Shown: piece by piece, positions 7,288 to 16,837 of the stretch
Numbering within the stretch: position 1 is the stretch's first letter
How the letters are laid out: the number at the start of each line of letters is the position of its first letter
Origin: Hahellaceae bacterium
Lineage (GTDB): Bacteria > Pseudomonadota > Gammaproteobacteria > Pseudomonadales > Oleiphilaceae
Length of the DNA: 64,000 nt
Assembly (NCBI GenBank): GCA_024234575.1
Contig: JACKOB010000004.1
Location: 62,001-126,000, forward strand
Direction of reading: 5' to 3'
Made by a program: the position numbers and the translations under genes
The notes under the pieces: generated by a model
What the model saw: the letters and a program-made list of their open reading frames with translations, nothing else
The model's database searches: none
What the model was told of the DNA's origin: nothing

Positions 7288-9669
7288 TTATTTACGCAGG
7301 TTTTGTATTACCGTTTCCAAAGCCCTATCGAAGAACATACCGTTTTCGATAACGGTCATTTCTCCGCTTCGAAGCCGTTGGGCAAGCTCTTTTCGGGAGA
7401 GTGTTGCGGCGCGCGAGCCATTGCGGTTAACCAGCACCACTTTATCTGAGTGTTTGATAATCGCAGCCACCCGCACTTTCGAGACCTGCCCATCCTGATG
7501 CGATTGCACCCAGGCATTGGGTGTTAAATTGGCGGCGACAGTTTCGTATTCGTCGGCTACGTCACTGGTGTCTGGCAATTCGTCATCGGCTAAATAAGCA
7601 ATCTCGGCCTCGATAGCGAGCTCGGCTTCTGCGAAGGCTTCAATGTCTTTTTCAAGAGCACCCAGAATTTCTGCGCCGGATGCTGAAGCGTCTGCAGCTA
7701 AGGATACGCTCTGTTGCGCTGCTGGCTTTTCTTCCGTTTTATCAGCCACTTTTTCAGGTGATAATTGCGGACTATGCTCTTCTGGTGTGGGCTGCTCTGA
7801 AGGTGCCTGCTCTGGCAGACTCTGCTCAGTCGCCGGCTGGGCAGGGGGAGGCACCGTTAATACAATTGCCTCGACTACCTCGGTATTACTCTCAAGACAG
7901 TATGACTGCGAGAGAGCATCAACCCAGTTTTCAATTTCTTTTGACGGTGTGCCAATTGTTTTAAGCAACGTTTCGACATCTTTAAGCAAAGCATCAAGGC
8001 TTTTATCATCGCTTGTGTCCAGCTGCGTGATTAGCCGTTGTTCAATATCAATGGCGTTTTTCCACGGGGTGGTTTCTGTGGATTCGTGCAGGTTGTGAAT
8101 AAAAAAAAGTGCCTGATTCCAAACGGTGCTAAAAAAATTAACAAGTGCCTTCGGTAGTTTGCCCGATTGTGCCTGAGAGGACTTCAGTAAACGTGCGACA
8201 TGTCGGGCAGCGGTTAATCGTGCCCGGTCAGTTCTGGCTTTTGCGTATTCTGCCGCAACCATACGTTCTTCTATTAATCGTGCCCGTCTTTTCTCGGCGC
8301 GGGTGAAAAGATCAAGATCTTTTTGGCAGTCGGCAAAGAGCGTGTAATCGTCATCAAACTCTTTATTGATACGAACAACAATGGCCGCCATTTTGTTGTA
8401 AAGTGAATCCCGCTGGCGGTTTTCAGATTGTGTCCAGGTGGCTCCCGCCGTCGCCAGAGAGTCCAGCAACCGCTGTGCCGGGTTGTCGGTATCACTGAAA
8501 AACATATGGTCCAGTATGGCGGCTCTTAACATAGGCGCCTGTAAAAAATGGATCAGGTGTTTAATTTGTGGCGCGAGGTTGTTGTCTTCGTTCATCTGGT
8601 CAAACAGCATCGACAACATTGATACGGTATTGGTGGTTCTGTCAGTGAAATAAAAATTGGCAGTACCTATGACTGACTTTATTTTTTCTGAAAGCGTGGG
8701 GGGCTCTTCTTCTACTTTGGGATACCCCGCTTGTGCATTAGTTAAATCAGGTAGTTTGGATAACTGTTTTAAGCGGGAGAGAAACTCTTCATCATGCAGC
8801 AGGATGGCCTGCTTGCCTGATTTAATCACGTGCCTCTCGAGCTCTTCATCTGCGGAAGCACTTTTTAAAAGTGTCGATAAACCCGCTTCGATGTCTGATT
8901 CTGAAACCGGATGTTCAGGATGATCCCGGTCAGCAAAATTCTGTAGCGTGGCCAGCCGCTTTTCTTTCGATGCCAGTACTCGCATCTCTTCTTCATAGCG
9001 ATATTGAATGGCGTCTTTATCAAGCTTTGGCAGCACCCCCTGTTCTGACAGTAAAATATTAAAACTATCGAGCAAACCCGGATAAGACGAAGCAGCCGCT
9101 TTTAATAAGTACTTGATCGATAGCAGGGCTTCGTCTTCTTTTAACCCAAACTTGCCAACCCCTTGTAAGATGGCATGGCAGATATTATTTGGGTGCAGCG
9201 GGTTTTTATTAAGCGGTATCTCAAGTTTAAGCACCTCTTCGATTCGCATGTTAATCTCGCCCAGCAAATCGTGATAATTGCTATGGAGATAATTGCTCGT
9301 TTGTGTCACAACCAATTGCTTTTGTAGTTCGTCGTGATCAACCAAAGATAATTCATCCAGCGAAATGCTCAGGTTTTTTATGCCCAATCGACGTTGCTTT
9401 TTATTCGCTTCTGCAGGATTAACGAGTTTTTCAAACCCATGACTAACTGCATGAATCATCTCTGTCAGATAAGTATCTTGATGTTGCAGGATCTTTCTGG
9501 CCAGGGTAGTAGACAGTGCACGGGTCGACTCTTCTGATTCTGTAAACGCTTTACTGAGCTGATGAACGTCGTTAAACGTTGCGTGAACAAAAGATCGAAC
9601 AAACTTCACGCTTTGGTGACTAAGCGCTTCCAGGGTTTTCTTTCCTGCCTCGTGCGTGGATGGCATCAT
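7288..9669 (-). CDS. DUF1631 family protein
   Basis: A ~793-residue cytoplasmic protein of the DUF1631 family found in many gammaproteobacteria. Its role is not established. It is mostly helical, with an acidic, Pro/Glu-rich linker around residues 620-690 (many SEQ/PEQ-like repeats) and a compact C-terminal domain. That domain begins AWVQSHQDGQVSKVRVAAI and ends in SRKELAQRLRSGEM, the usual DUF1631 tail, which resembles PilZ-like beta domains. The frame is open to a TTG six codons upstream; the ATG at 9669 (followed by a second ATG at 9666) is the more likely start. It stands alone, between the norEF promoter and a divergent gene. Confidence 0.85.
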   Translation of the reverse strand: MMPSTHEAGKKTLEALSHQSVKFVRSFVHATFNDVHQLSKAFTESEESTRALSTTLARKILQHQDTYLTEMIHAVSHGFEKLVNPAEANKKQRRLGIKNLSISLDELSLVDHDELQKQLVVTQTSNYLHSNYHDLLGEINMRIEEVLKLEIPLNKNPLHPNNICHAILQGVGKFGLKEDEALLSIKYLLKAAASSYPGLLDSFNILLSEQGVLPKLDKDAIQYRYEEEMRVLASKEKRLATLQNFADRDHPEHPVSESDIEAGLSTLLKSASADEELERHVIKSGKQAILLHDEEFLSRLKQLSKLPDLTNAQAGYPKVEEEPPTLSEKIKSVIGTANFYFTDRTTNTVSMLSMLFDQMNEDNNLAPQIKHLIHFLQAPMLRAAILDHMFFSDTDNPAQRLLDSLATAGATWTQSENRQRDSLYNKMAAIVVRINKEFDDDYTLFADCQKDLDLFTRAEKRRARLIEERMVAAEYAKARTDRARLTAARHVARLLKSSQAQSGKLPKALVNFFSTVWNQALFFIHNLHESTETTPWKNAIDIEQRLITQLDTSDDKSLDALLKDVETLLKTIGTPSKEIENWVDALSQSYCLESNTEVVEAIVLTVPPPAQPATEQSLPEQAPSEQPTPEEHSPQLSPEKVADKTEEKPAAQQSVSLAADASASGAEILGALEKDIEAFAEAELAIEAEIAYLADDELPDTSDVADEYETVAANLTPNAWVQSHQDGQVSKVRVAAIIKHSDKVVLVNRNGSRAATLSRKELAQRLRSGEMTVIENGMFFDRALETVIQNLRK

Positions 9670-9902
9670 AGTGGTGGGTAGACTCAAGAATCGTTAGTAA
9701 GTAGATGATTACAAAAGTATATGAAGGAATCTGCTTATCTGCCAAAAAATTATGTCGAAGATCGTAAAATCTTAGTGATGCGGGTTTTGTCATACAATGG
9801 GCGCGTGTCACTAAGCAGAAGAAGGCTGCAGTTCTATCTTGCGGCTACACTGTCAAATAGATTCTACAATTCAAATTACAGCGGTTAATAACGAGGTCAC
9901 CG

Positions 9903-10433
9903 ATGAATCGAAGAAAGTTTTTGACCATGGGGGTAGCGGGGGCAGCATCTGCGGTCGCGTTGGGTGGCGTCACTTATCTGTCTATTACACCGGCAGATAA
10001 GTCTTTGCTTTCAATTGATGCGGTGCTGGTTGCGATCGATAGTATTAATAGTAAAGCCATCGCGTTAACAGGCGCTTGGACGGCGGCGCAGGTGTTTAAC
10101 CATATGGCACAGAGTGTTGAGTATTCCATGCTGGGATATCCAGAGCATAAATCCGAGTTTTTTAAGAGCACTATCGGGCCGCTGGCGTTCGCGGCGTTTT
10201 CGAGCAAAGGTAAAATGCGCCATAACCTAAGTGAGGCTATTCCGGGAGCGCCGGCATTAGTGGCGGATGATAATGTCTCCCAGACGATAGCAAGGTTTAG
10301 ATTGTCACTGATTAATTTTGATCAATACGCAGGCGAGCTGAAACCCCATTTCGCATACGGCCAGTTATCGAAAGACCAGTATGCTTTAGCCCATGTCATG
10401 CATTTTTACGATCACATGAGTGAACTGGCCTAA
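9903..10433 (+). CDS. DUF1569 family protein with Tat-like signal
   Basis: The N-terminus MNRRKFLTMGVAGAASAVALGG has the RRKFL pattern of a Tat signal followed by a hydrophobic stretch, so the 176-residue product is probably exported folded or lipid-anchored. The mature part has the DUF1569 (DinB-like four-helix) features: TGAWTAAQVFNHMAQSVEY with a His, and a C-terminal HVMHFYDHMSELA with three more His. These match the metal-binding His pattern of DinB-type proteins. The function is unknown. Its stop codon interlocks by 4 nt with the convergent transporter gene. Confidence 0.8.
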   Translation: MNRRKFLTMGVAGAASAVALGGVTYLSITPADKSLLSIDAVLVAIDSINSKAIALTGAWTAAQVFNHMAQSVEYSMLGYPEHKSEFFKSTIGPLAFAAFSSKGKMRHNLSEAIPGAPALVADDNVSQTIARFRLSLINFDQYAGELKPHFAYGQLSKDQYALAHVMHFYDHMSELA

Positions 10434-11350
10434 CAATTTGAGTCAGGCGGTCGCGCAAGCTGTTCAGATTGCTGGTACATCCAGCGCGAACCGACGCACA
10501 GTAATGCGACACCAATCCAGAAAGTGGCCGTAGGGACTATGTCAAATACTGGCCAATAGAGCACCGTGGACAGTATCGGTATAAAAAAAGAGAGATTAAC
10601 GATCAGTTTGTAGTTACCCAATCGAATGGCATAGTCCCATGCTGTGTAGGCGATAATCAAACCTACTCCCAGGCAGGTGGGGAGCCAGAGATGCTCAACA
10701 GCGGGGAGTGTTGCCGAGGGTTGCGCCAGATAAGCTGCGGCTAAAACGCTGCCGACACAAATAAACGCAACCGCGCTCATATTGCCCTTGATATGGTCTG
10801 CATACTTACGTGAAAAAACACAGTAAAGCGCCCAGCTGACAGCGGCCCAGACACCTAAAGCATACACGGCGGGTGAGGCGGCCATTCTGTCAGAAAACCC
10901 GCTTATTTCCGGGTCGAGAGCAATCATGAGTCCCGATAGTGCCATCATTAGCGCCAGCCATACTTTACTGTTCGTCGGCTGCTTAAACACTACTATCGTA
11001 AAGATGACGGTCAGGGCTGGCCAAAGATAGTTAATAAGCGTGACATCGACGGCGCTTCGCTGGGTTAGTGCCAGGCCTATACACAAGGTAAACGCTAAAA
11101 CATCGGTGACATAGAAAAACAGAATGACAGCAACGCGCCAGGATACACTTGCCAGCATATGATAGGTGGCAGTTGGATGCAGACAAAGCCCAGCAATGCC
11201 CCCGCTGAGGTAAATAATGGCTCCTGCCAGCACGGCACCGATTTGTTCAGATGATCCCCGCGTGACAACCGAAGCCAGACTCCACAATATAATGGCCAGC
11301 AATCCCGCCAGGGTATAGCGCAGCAGTGGCTTCGACAGTTGTATGCTCAC
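10430..11350 (-). CDS. DMT/EamA family exporter, YddG-like
   Basis: A 306-residue inner-membrane protein with about ten hydrophobic helices in two EamA repeats. Segments such as GAIIYLSGGIAGL, ALTQRSAVDVTLINYLWP and LTVIFTIVVFKQ resemble the aromatic amino acid exporter YddG, so export of amino acids or related small metabolites is likely. The start is a GTG at 11350. The end overlaps the convergent DUF1569 gene by 4 nt. There is no operon partner. Confidence 0.8.
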   Translation of the reverse strand: MSIQLSKPLLRYTLAGLLAIILWSLASVVTRGSSEQIGAVLAGAIIYLSGGIAGLCLHPTATYHMLASVSWRVAVILFFYVTDVLAFTLCIGLALTQRSAVDVTLINYLWPALTVIFTIVVFKQPTNSKVWLALMMALSGLMIALDPEISGFSDRMAASPAVYALGVWAAVSWALYCVFSRKYADHIKGNMSAVAFICVGSVLAAAYLAQPSATLPAVEHLWLPTCLGVGLIIAYTAWDYAIRLGNYKLIVNLSFFIPILSTVLYWPVFDIVPTATFWIGVALLCVGSRWMYQQSEQLARPPDSNC

Positions 11351-11427
11351 TTTGATGTACCGTTGTGGCTCTCATGCTCTTGAGATGATGTATGTTACTT
11401 GGGTTAAGAAAAATAGTTGTTGGCGTG

Positions 11428-13593
11428 CTAATTATTTTTTTGGGTGGAATAAAATGCCTGCTTATCGGCATACATATTTTTGTCGGCTATTTTTAGCACT
11501 CTTGTTGGTGGGGTGTTATCCGAGCTGGCGACACCAATACTGATTTGTACGGGTAAAACTACCTCTTCCCCTGCATCGTTGCGGCATTTGATGCTGGTTG
11601 CCGCTGCTCGCTCACGGATTCGGCTAACCAAGGTATTCGCCAGCAGATCATTTGTATTGGGACATATCACAACAAATTCGTCCCCTCCTATGCGGCAGAC
11701 AATATCTGATTTGCGGCACACATTTAACAAAATATTCGCGACAGACCGAATCAACATATCACCTTCAGGATGACCAAAATTGTCGTTGACGTTTTTTAGC
11801 CCATTTATATCAATCGAAACAACCGAAAAGAAATTAAACGGAAACAAATGGGAGCGGGCAATGCTGCTTTCTAGTTGTTTATCAAAATAAAAGCGATTAT
11901 AGGTTTGCGTCAGCGTGTCGGTTTTCGCCAGTTTTTCCATTTCATTAAATAACTGCTTGTTTTCAATCGTGCTCGTAACCTGTTTAAGGAACAGCTCGAT
12001 GGTTTCTTTTGTTTGTTGGCTGAGTTTGCCACCTTTCACCACCAGGTTACCGGCGATTTTTGACTCCCAGCCATCAATGGTGAATAAAGACCAATGAACA
12101 TCGTCATTAAGTGCGGTTTTCTCCGCTTCATGTTCGGCAATTTCCTTCATCCAATTTGACAGGGCATTGTCTTGTGAGGCCCACAGCAGCTTTGCAGAAT
12201 TGGCGAATATGTGCTGTTGTTCGGTCGTTGAAATTCCATTAAAAGCAGCATATTCAATTGTATCGGGACGTATGCCGTGCAATACCAGACCGAAGCCCAG
12301 CGAAGGAAACAAATGACGCAGTCTATCGATTGTAAACTGGAGAATATCGGACATTTCGCTTTTCGCATTGATTGATGCGCTCGATTCCAGCAACGCACTT
12401 AATACATCTTTTGTGTATTTGAGCTGCTCATAATTTCTGGCGTTTTCTATCGCGGTTGACATTGCTGTCACGTAGCGGCCTATTTTTTCCAGGCGACTGT
12501 CATCTAATGTGTAGGGTTTGAGGGTGCGAAAAATACTGATAACGCCGGTTTTCCGCCCCTGAACCATCAACGGGAAGGCGAGATAGGCAGAGAATGGGTG
12601 GATCTCGAAAATCTTCAGATCAATGGGAGCGAATGGCATGTCCGGGGTGATTTTCGGAAAGTAGGCAGGTTCACCCGTGCCAAAAACGTAAGAGGAGACA
12701 CTCTCATTACTGGTGGCGGAAATCTGTAGTGCGCGCCACTTTTTAACATGGTGCGGCTCGATCATGTCACCATACACTTTATAAATATTCAGCAACTTCT
12801 GTTCTTCATCGACTAGCTGAATGCCAATGGCTTCAAACTCAAAGACATCTTTGAGCCCGTTAAGTATGGCGTTAAATACTTCGTCAAAGTCGAGTGTGGC
12901 ATTGGTGGTTTGGATGAGCTGATTTAAATGGGCAATTTCTTTCTCTTTTTCTTGCGCTTGTTGCAATGCGAACCGGGTTTTACGTACAAGATAAGCGTTA
13001 TTAATGGTCGCCGCGATTTGTCCGACGTAGCGTTTTACTCGATTAAAATTCTCTTCATTTAACGTAAATGCTTCGGCAGTATTCACGAAGTTGATGACAC
13101 CAATAACTTTACCTTGCACCTCTAAAGGATAGATCGCTATGGATTTGTGCGGATTCCAGTCAAACATTTGCCGGTCACGTTCGCTGTAATAGGTGAGAAG
13201 TTTTTCCGTAATAGGAGATACGTACTGGGGTTCGTTATCGAGAAACGCTCTAACGAAATATACCTCTTCCCATTCAATGGATAGGGGGTGACTTTCAAAC
13301 ATTTCCCTTATTTCATCGGTCACGTGCTCGCCGTACCAATAGGTGACTTCCAGAGAGCTGGTTTCGGCATTGAAAAGATAAATCGATATTTGGTTAAAGT
13401 TGAAGATATCTGCCAGCGCCAGCATCACTTTCTCCACCACCTCATCGAGATTAATCGTGGTGTTTACCGTCTGCATCACCTGGTTTATATGGGAAAACTC
13501 TTGCTCTTTGGTGTGATTATCCAGCGCGACTTGCTGACGCAGTTTTTTTAGTTCCCAGATCAATTGGTCTTTAGTCTTTTCAATATCTTTCAT
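11428..13593 (-). CDS. multi-GAF diguanylate cyclase (GGDEF)
   Basis: A 721-residue soluble protein. A short N-terminal coiled coil (KTKDQLIWELKKLRQQVA) is followed by two clear GAF domains (about residues 35-205 and 225-400) with similar starts (LNEVVEKVMLALADIF and LDFDEVFNAILNGL), and a third, weaker GAF-like region around 400-555. The C-terminal GGDEF domain has an intact active site (CRIGGDEFVV) and the product-inhibition I-site RKSD exactly five residues before it. It should make c-di-GMP in response to ligands of the GAF domains. No phosphodiesterase domain is present. It is a monocistronic gene. Confidence 0.9.
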   Translation of the reverse strand: MKDIEKTKDQLIWELKKLRQQVALDNHTKEQEFSHINQVMQTVNTTINLDEVVEKVMLALADIFNFNQISIYLFNAETSSLEVTYWYGEHVTDEIREMFESHPLSIEWEEVYFVRAFLDNEPQYVSPITEKLLTYYSERDRQMFDWNPHKSIAIYPLEVQGKVIGVINFVNTAEAFTLNEENFNRVKRYVGQIAATINNAYLVRKTRFALQQAQEKEKEIAHLNQLIQTTNATLDFDEVFNAILNGLKDVFEFEAIGIQLVDEEQKLLNIYKVYGDMIEPHHVKKWRALQISATSNESVSSYVFGTGEPAYFPKITPDMPFAPIDLKIFEIHPFSAYLAFPLMVQGRKTGVISIFRTLKPYTLDDSRLEKIGRYVTAMSTAIENARNYEQLKYTKDVLSALLESSASINAKSEMSDILQFTIDRLRHLFPSLGFGLVLHGIRPDTIEYAAFNGISTTEQQHIFANSAKLLWASQDNALSNWMKEIAEHEAEKTALNDDVHWSLFTIDGWESKIAGNLVVKGGKLSQQTKETIELFLKQVTSTIENKQLFNEMEKLAKTDTLTQTYNRFYFDKQLESSIARSHLFPFNFFSVVSIDINGLKNVNDNFGHPEGDMLIRSVANILLNVCRKSDIVCRIGGDEFVVICPNTNDLLANTLVSRIRERAAATSIKCRNDAGEEVVLPVQISIGVASSDNTPPTRVLKIADKNMYADKQAFYSTQKNN

Positions 13594-13861
13594 TGGAGTC
13601 TATATCAGTCAGGCGGGAGGCGAGCATTGGGTGGAGAAGTATAGACTCAGTCCACCTAAGCTATTGCACAACCAGAGAATTTTAAGTTGCTCATAGTATA
13701 GAGTGGTAATCGAAACAAACCAAAGGGCGGGACACGCATCGCCAGAAGATAATACGCAAAGGTGGTCGCAGATGGGCTAATTGGTGGGCAAATCTGTGGG
13801 TGGCGTTGTTACTTTTTCCTGTTTACTGCTATTCCCCTCAACTTTTTCGTGAGTGGTTTAA

Positions 13862-14707
13862 CTAAGCAACGGTTTTAATCGATATTAATAGTCTTATGCG
13901 AGCGATTTTATGGATACGTACGTCGGTGTTTTTCCTGGCAACTGAGGGACTGCCACCGCATAGTTCACGATAGACCCTCGAAAACTGTGCATAGTCAGAA
14001 AAACCGGCCGCCACCGCAGCTTCCGTAAGGGGCTTGCCAGACAGCGCTAAATTAGATGTTACCCAAAGTCGGTGCCACAGGCGAAAGCGGCGAATGGGCG
14101 AGCCGGTGGCCTGTTTAAAAAGCTGAATTAACCGGGGTACGGATAGGCTCACCTGTTTGGCAATATCTGCTACAGAAATATTCTTGTTATAGTTTTCTTT
14201 GATGATGCGTATGGCGCTAACAACTCGATCATCGACAACAATAGGTGTCGCCTGCTGTGCTGAACCTATCCAAAGGTCCAACAGGTCAAATGCCTCTGTG
14301 GTTGATGGCCGCACGGAGGAGAGATAGGTTGCCTGCTCAATAACATCGTTTTCATTCTTTAGGCCAAATAGCAGTTGCTCTCCGCTATCAGTTCGTATCG
14401 CCGAGCGCATCTTAGGGGCAAGTTTTACATAGTCGCTACCCAGATCATCTAGAGAACAAACCACAACTTTGCTGTTTTCTGTGTTTACAGATAGTTTTGC
14501 ACCGGCTGGAATGAGCAGGCTTTTGCAATGAAGAGTCTCTCCAGAGGCACCAAGCACAATGGCCAAGTCGTTATCTAATGATACTATCAGCGTTGCAGTC
14601 ACATAGAAGCGCGTATATATCGGCTCGAGTTTACCGACATATACTGAACGTGCCTCAGAAATATAAAAAACTGCTTTTTGTTTGTGCTGCATTAACGCAA
14701 TGCTCAT
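13862..14707 (-). CDS. AraC family transcriptional regulator (paralogue A)
   Basis: A 281-residue regulator with an N-terminal cupin-like sensing domain and a C-terminal pair of helix-turn-helix motifs of the AraC type: ISVADIAKQVSLSVPRLIQLFKQ with TGSPIRRFRLWHRL, then PLTEAAVAAGFSDYAQFSRVYREL. It is closely related to the next gene upstream on the same strand, sharing the opening YVGKLEP block and nearly the whole DNA-binding region. The two arose by tandem duplication. The C-terminus is extended by about 15 residues compared with the partner. The effector and targets are unknown. Confidence 0.88.
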   Translation of the reverse strand: MSIALMQHKQKAVFYISEARSVYVGKLEPIYTRFYVTATLIVSLDNDLAIVLGASGETLHCKSLLIPAGAKLSVNTENSKVVVCSLDDLGSDYVKLAPKMRSAIRTDSGEQLLFGLKNENDVIEQATYLSSVRPSTTEAFDLLDLWIGSAQQATPIVVDDRVVSAIRIIKENYNKNISVADIAKQVSLSVPRLIQLFKQATGSPIRRFRLWHRLWVTSNLALSGKPLTEAAVAAGFSDYAQFSRVYRELCGGSPSVARKNTDVRIHKIARIRLLISIKTVA

Positions 14708-14998
14708 TATTATTGGTGTTTTGTCTGAATGGGGTCTGCTGTATTGATTTTGACCAATTTAACGGAGACGGCGGGGGTATTACATGAACTAATTGATGAT
14801 GGGCAGGGTTGTGTGATGTGGTTCACGTCAAAATTTACCCCCAGAACACCTTAGGTATCAAAAACCATTAAAATCAGGGGATTATGTGTATGCTAATGGT
14901 GCATTTGTACAATAAGTGCGGCGACAACTGGGTGTGAATATCTGGTTGGTTGCAGAGGAGTAATTAGTCGTTAAGAAACGAGTTTAACCTGCTGTTGA

Positions 14999-15799
14999 TC
15001 AGCCTGCAGATACGCGTATCTCGGTATTGTTTTTTGCCGCTGCAGGGCTGCCACCGGCTAGTTCTTTATAGACCCGGGAGAATTGTGCATAGTCGGCAAA
15101 CCCTGCTGCCAAGGCCGCTTCTGTTAATGACAAACCTTCTGCTAATTTACAGGCAGTGACAAAAATACGCTGCCACAATCGGAAGCGCCGAATTGGTGTG
15201 CCGGTTACCTGTTTGAAAATCTGAATAAGACGAGGGACAGATAAGTTCACTTGCTCGGCAATTTGCGCTACCGACATATTGTCTTGACAGTTCTCCCTTA
15301 TCAAACGCACGGCTTTAGCTACTCTTTCGTCCGTCAGGGGAGTATGCGCAGCAGCAGAATAACCGATACAGCTCTCTACCATCGTAAACACTTCATCTGA
15401 TGAGGGTCTGGTTTTAGATAAAAAGTTAGCATGGGTAATGATGTCTTTTTCATGACGCAGGCCGCTTAAGATAGTTTGGCCATTGTCATAAGTCGTGGCG
15501 CTTTTCATTTGCGGTATTAAGGTGGCAAAGTCGGCACCCAGGTCATCCAGAAAAAACACCGCGATGTTTGCGTTGCGGGTAGCGATTGATATGTCCAAAC
15601 CTGCCGGAACCAAAAGGCTTTTGCGATGAACCAGTGGTTTACCTGAAGCGGACAGCAACGTCAGATCTTCGCCTGTCGATACCAATAGTGTGGCGTTGAC
15701 GTTCGCCCTTTTTAGTACCGGTTCAAGTTTGCCCACGTATAAAGAGCGCTTAGGCGAAGTGTAGATAACCGCTTTAGGCACTGTCGCTGACATAGTCAA
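14999..15799 (-). CDS. AraC family transcriptional regulator (paralogue B)
   Basis: A 266-residue AraC-type regulator, paralogous to its downstream neighbour across its whole length (YVGKLEP, KSLLVPAG, FFLDDLGADF, the two helix-turn-helix motifs MSVAQIAEQVNLSVPRLIQ and LTEAALAAGFADYAQFSR). The HTH region is more conserved than the sensing domain, so the pair may bind similar sites with different signals. It is separated from paralogue A by 291 nt, so each may have its own promoter. It is transcribed divergently from the PEP-CTERM/repeat-protein genes and is therefore a candidate regulator of them, which is inference from position only. Confidence 0.88.
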   Translation of the reverse strand: MTMSATVPKAVIYTSPKRSLYVGKLEPVLKRANVNATLLVSTGEDLTLLSASGKPLVHRKSLLVPAGLDISIATRNANIAVFFLDDLGADFATLIPQMKSATTYDNGQTILSGLRHEKDIITHANFLSKTRPSSDEVFTMVESCIGYSAAAHTPLTDERVAKAVRLIRENCQDNMSVAQIAEQVNLSVPRLIQIFKQVTGTPIRRFRLWQRIFVTACKLAEGLSLTEAALAAGFADYAQFSRVYKELAGGSPAAAKNNTEIRVSAG

Positions 15800-16133
15800 A
15801 ACACTCGCAAGGTTATTCTTTAGGGATTGGGTACTAATTAAACAGTCGCTACGGATGGTACGGTTATTAACGTGTGAATGAAATAGTGTTTACAGTTGTT
15901 TGCATTTTGAACAACCCAGGAGTGGCACATGGCAAGACTTTAAGGGAGTTCTGAAATGTAACAATGCGTAAAAACTGTTCACATTTGTTACGGGATCATC
16001 AGTTAGTTCATGCGACTTTTTTTTGCTTAGTGTCAAATGGCGCCAAATCAAAAACCGTAATCGGTGATGTTGGTTTTCGGGTCACTTCAGGCGATTACGA
16101 TATAAATCGAAGCAACGGACAGAGGAACAAAGG
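15800..16133. other. 334-bp divergent intergenic region
   Basis: It separates AraC paralogue B from the PEP-CTERM-like gene and must hold promoters in both directions. A GTTGTT/AACAAC inverted repeat (15895-15900, 15910-15915) is the only small symmetrical site noticed. No sigma-54 site, no ORF and no RNA gene were seen. Confidence 0.5.
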
Positions 16134-16784
16134 ATGAAATTTAGAGGCTTAGTAAGTGCAGCAATGAGTGTAGGGTTCGCGTTGTCAATGGCTGTGAGCA
16201 GCCAGGTTAACGCTGTGCCGGTTACAGCAGGCAGTTTAGGTCTGATATCTGGCGAGCCAGATATTCAGAGCAACTTCCTGAACTTTGAATATACCGGTGC
16301 AGGGGATGCCTTTACCATCGAGAGCGCGTTTCTGGGGGGTGGACAGTTTACCAACGGTGGCTTATCGGAAAACATCATCGATAGCAGCTTTTTAATCAGC
16401 GGTACTGCCAATGCAACGGATGCTGCTTTAAACCTGACTATATCAGGTGAGTTAGCATCATTAGGTGGTGGTCTGCAAACATTATTGGCTGGCGACCTGA
16501 TTGGCATGGCTAATTCTGGAACAGGTGTAATGGAGTTTCTGTTCGGTAACTTAACAGGTGCACTGTCTTCTTTCTATGGTTCGCAAGCAGGTGTGATTTT
16601 TACTGACGGGGCGTTGGCAGGTTTCAATTTTAGCCAGGATACTTCCTTGACTGGGTTTAGCGGTATGTCAGACACGATTTCGGTAAATGTCCCGCTTCCG
16701 GGGTCTTTGGCGTTATCAATACTAGGCATTTCTCTGCTGAGTGTGAGCCGTCGTCGTAAATTAGACGCTCCAGTTTGTCACTAA
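16134..16784 (+). CDS. small secreted protein with PEP-CTERM-like (VPLPGS) tail
   Basis: The 216-residue protein has a signal peptide ending near QVNAVPVTAG and a Gly/Ser/Asn-rich body. The C-terminal sorting-like tail is VPLPGSLALS, a hydrophobic run and SRRRK, a variant of the PEP-CTERM signal (Pro-Leu-Pro-Gly instead of Pro-Glu-Pro) with a few extra residues after the basic cluster. It should therefore go to the surface through an exosortase-type system encoded elsewhere. The gene is first in a two-gene unit with a very large secreted protein 53 nt downstream, with a hairpin terminator between them. Confidence 0.75.
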   Translation: MKFRGLVSAAMSVGFALSMAVSSQVNAVPVTAGSLGLISGEPDIQSNFLNFEYTGAGDAFTIESAFLGGGQFTNGGLSENIIDSSFLISGTANATDAALNLTISGELASLGGGLQTLLAGDLIGMANSGTGVMEFLFGNLTGALSSFYGSQAGVIFTDGALAGFNFSQDTSLTGFSGMSDTISVNVPLPGSLALSILGISLLSVSRRRKLDAPVCH

Positions 16785-16795
16785 ACTTTCGTTAA

Positions 16796-16824
16796 AAGTG
16801 CCGGCAACGGCACTTGTTGTTTTT
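16796..16824 (+). terminator. GNRA-loop intrinsic terminator / attenuator between two secreted-protein genes
   Basis: AAGTGCCG and CGGCACTT (16796-16803, 16808-16815) make a perfect 8-bp stem closed by a GCAA tetraloop, followed by GTTGTTTTT. The ribosome site CAGGAG of the next gene begins immediately after. Partial read-through would give high first-gene and low second-gene expression. Confidence 0.75.
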
Positions 16825-16837
16825 CAGGAGAAAACCA

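Noticed and set aside
4932..16784. Exosortase system for the PEP-CTERM proteins
   Set aside because: No exosortase or PEP-CTERM polysaccharide genes are in the window; the substrates alone are seen.
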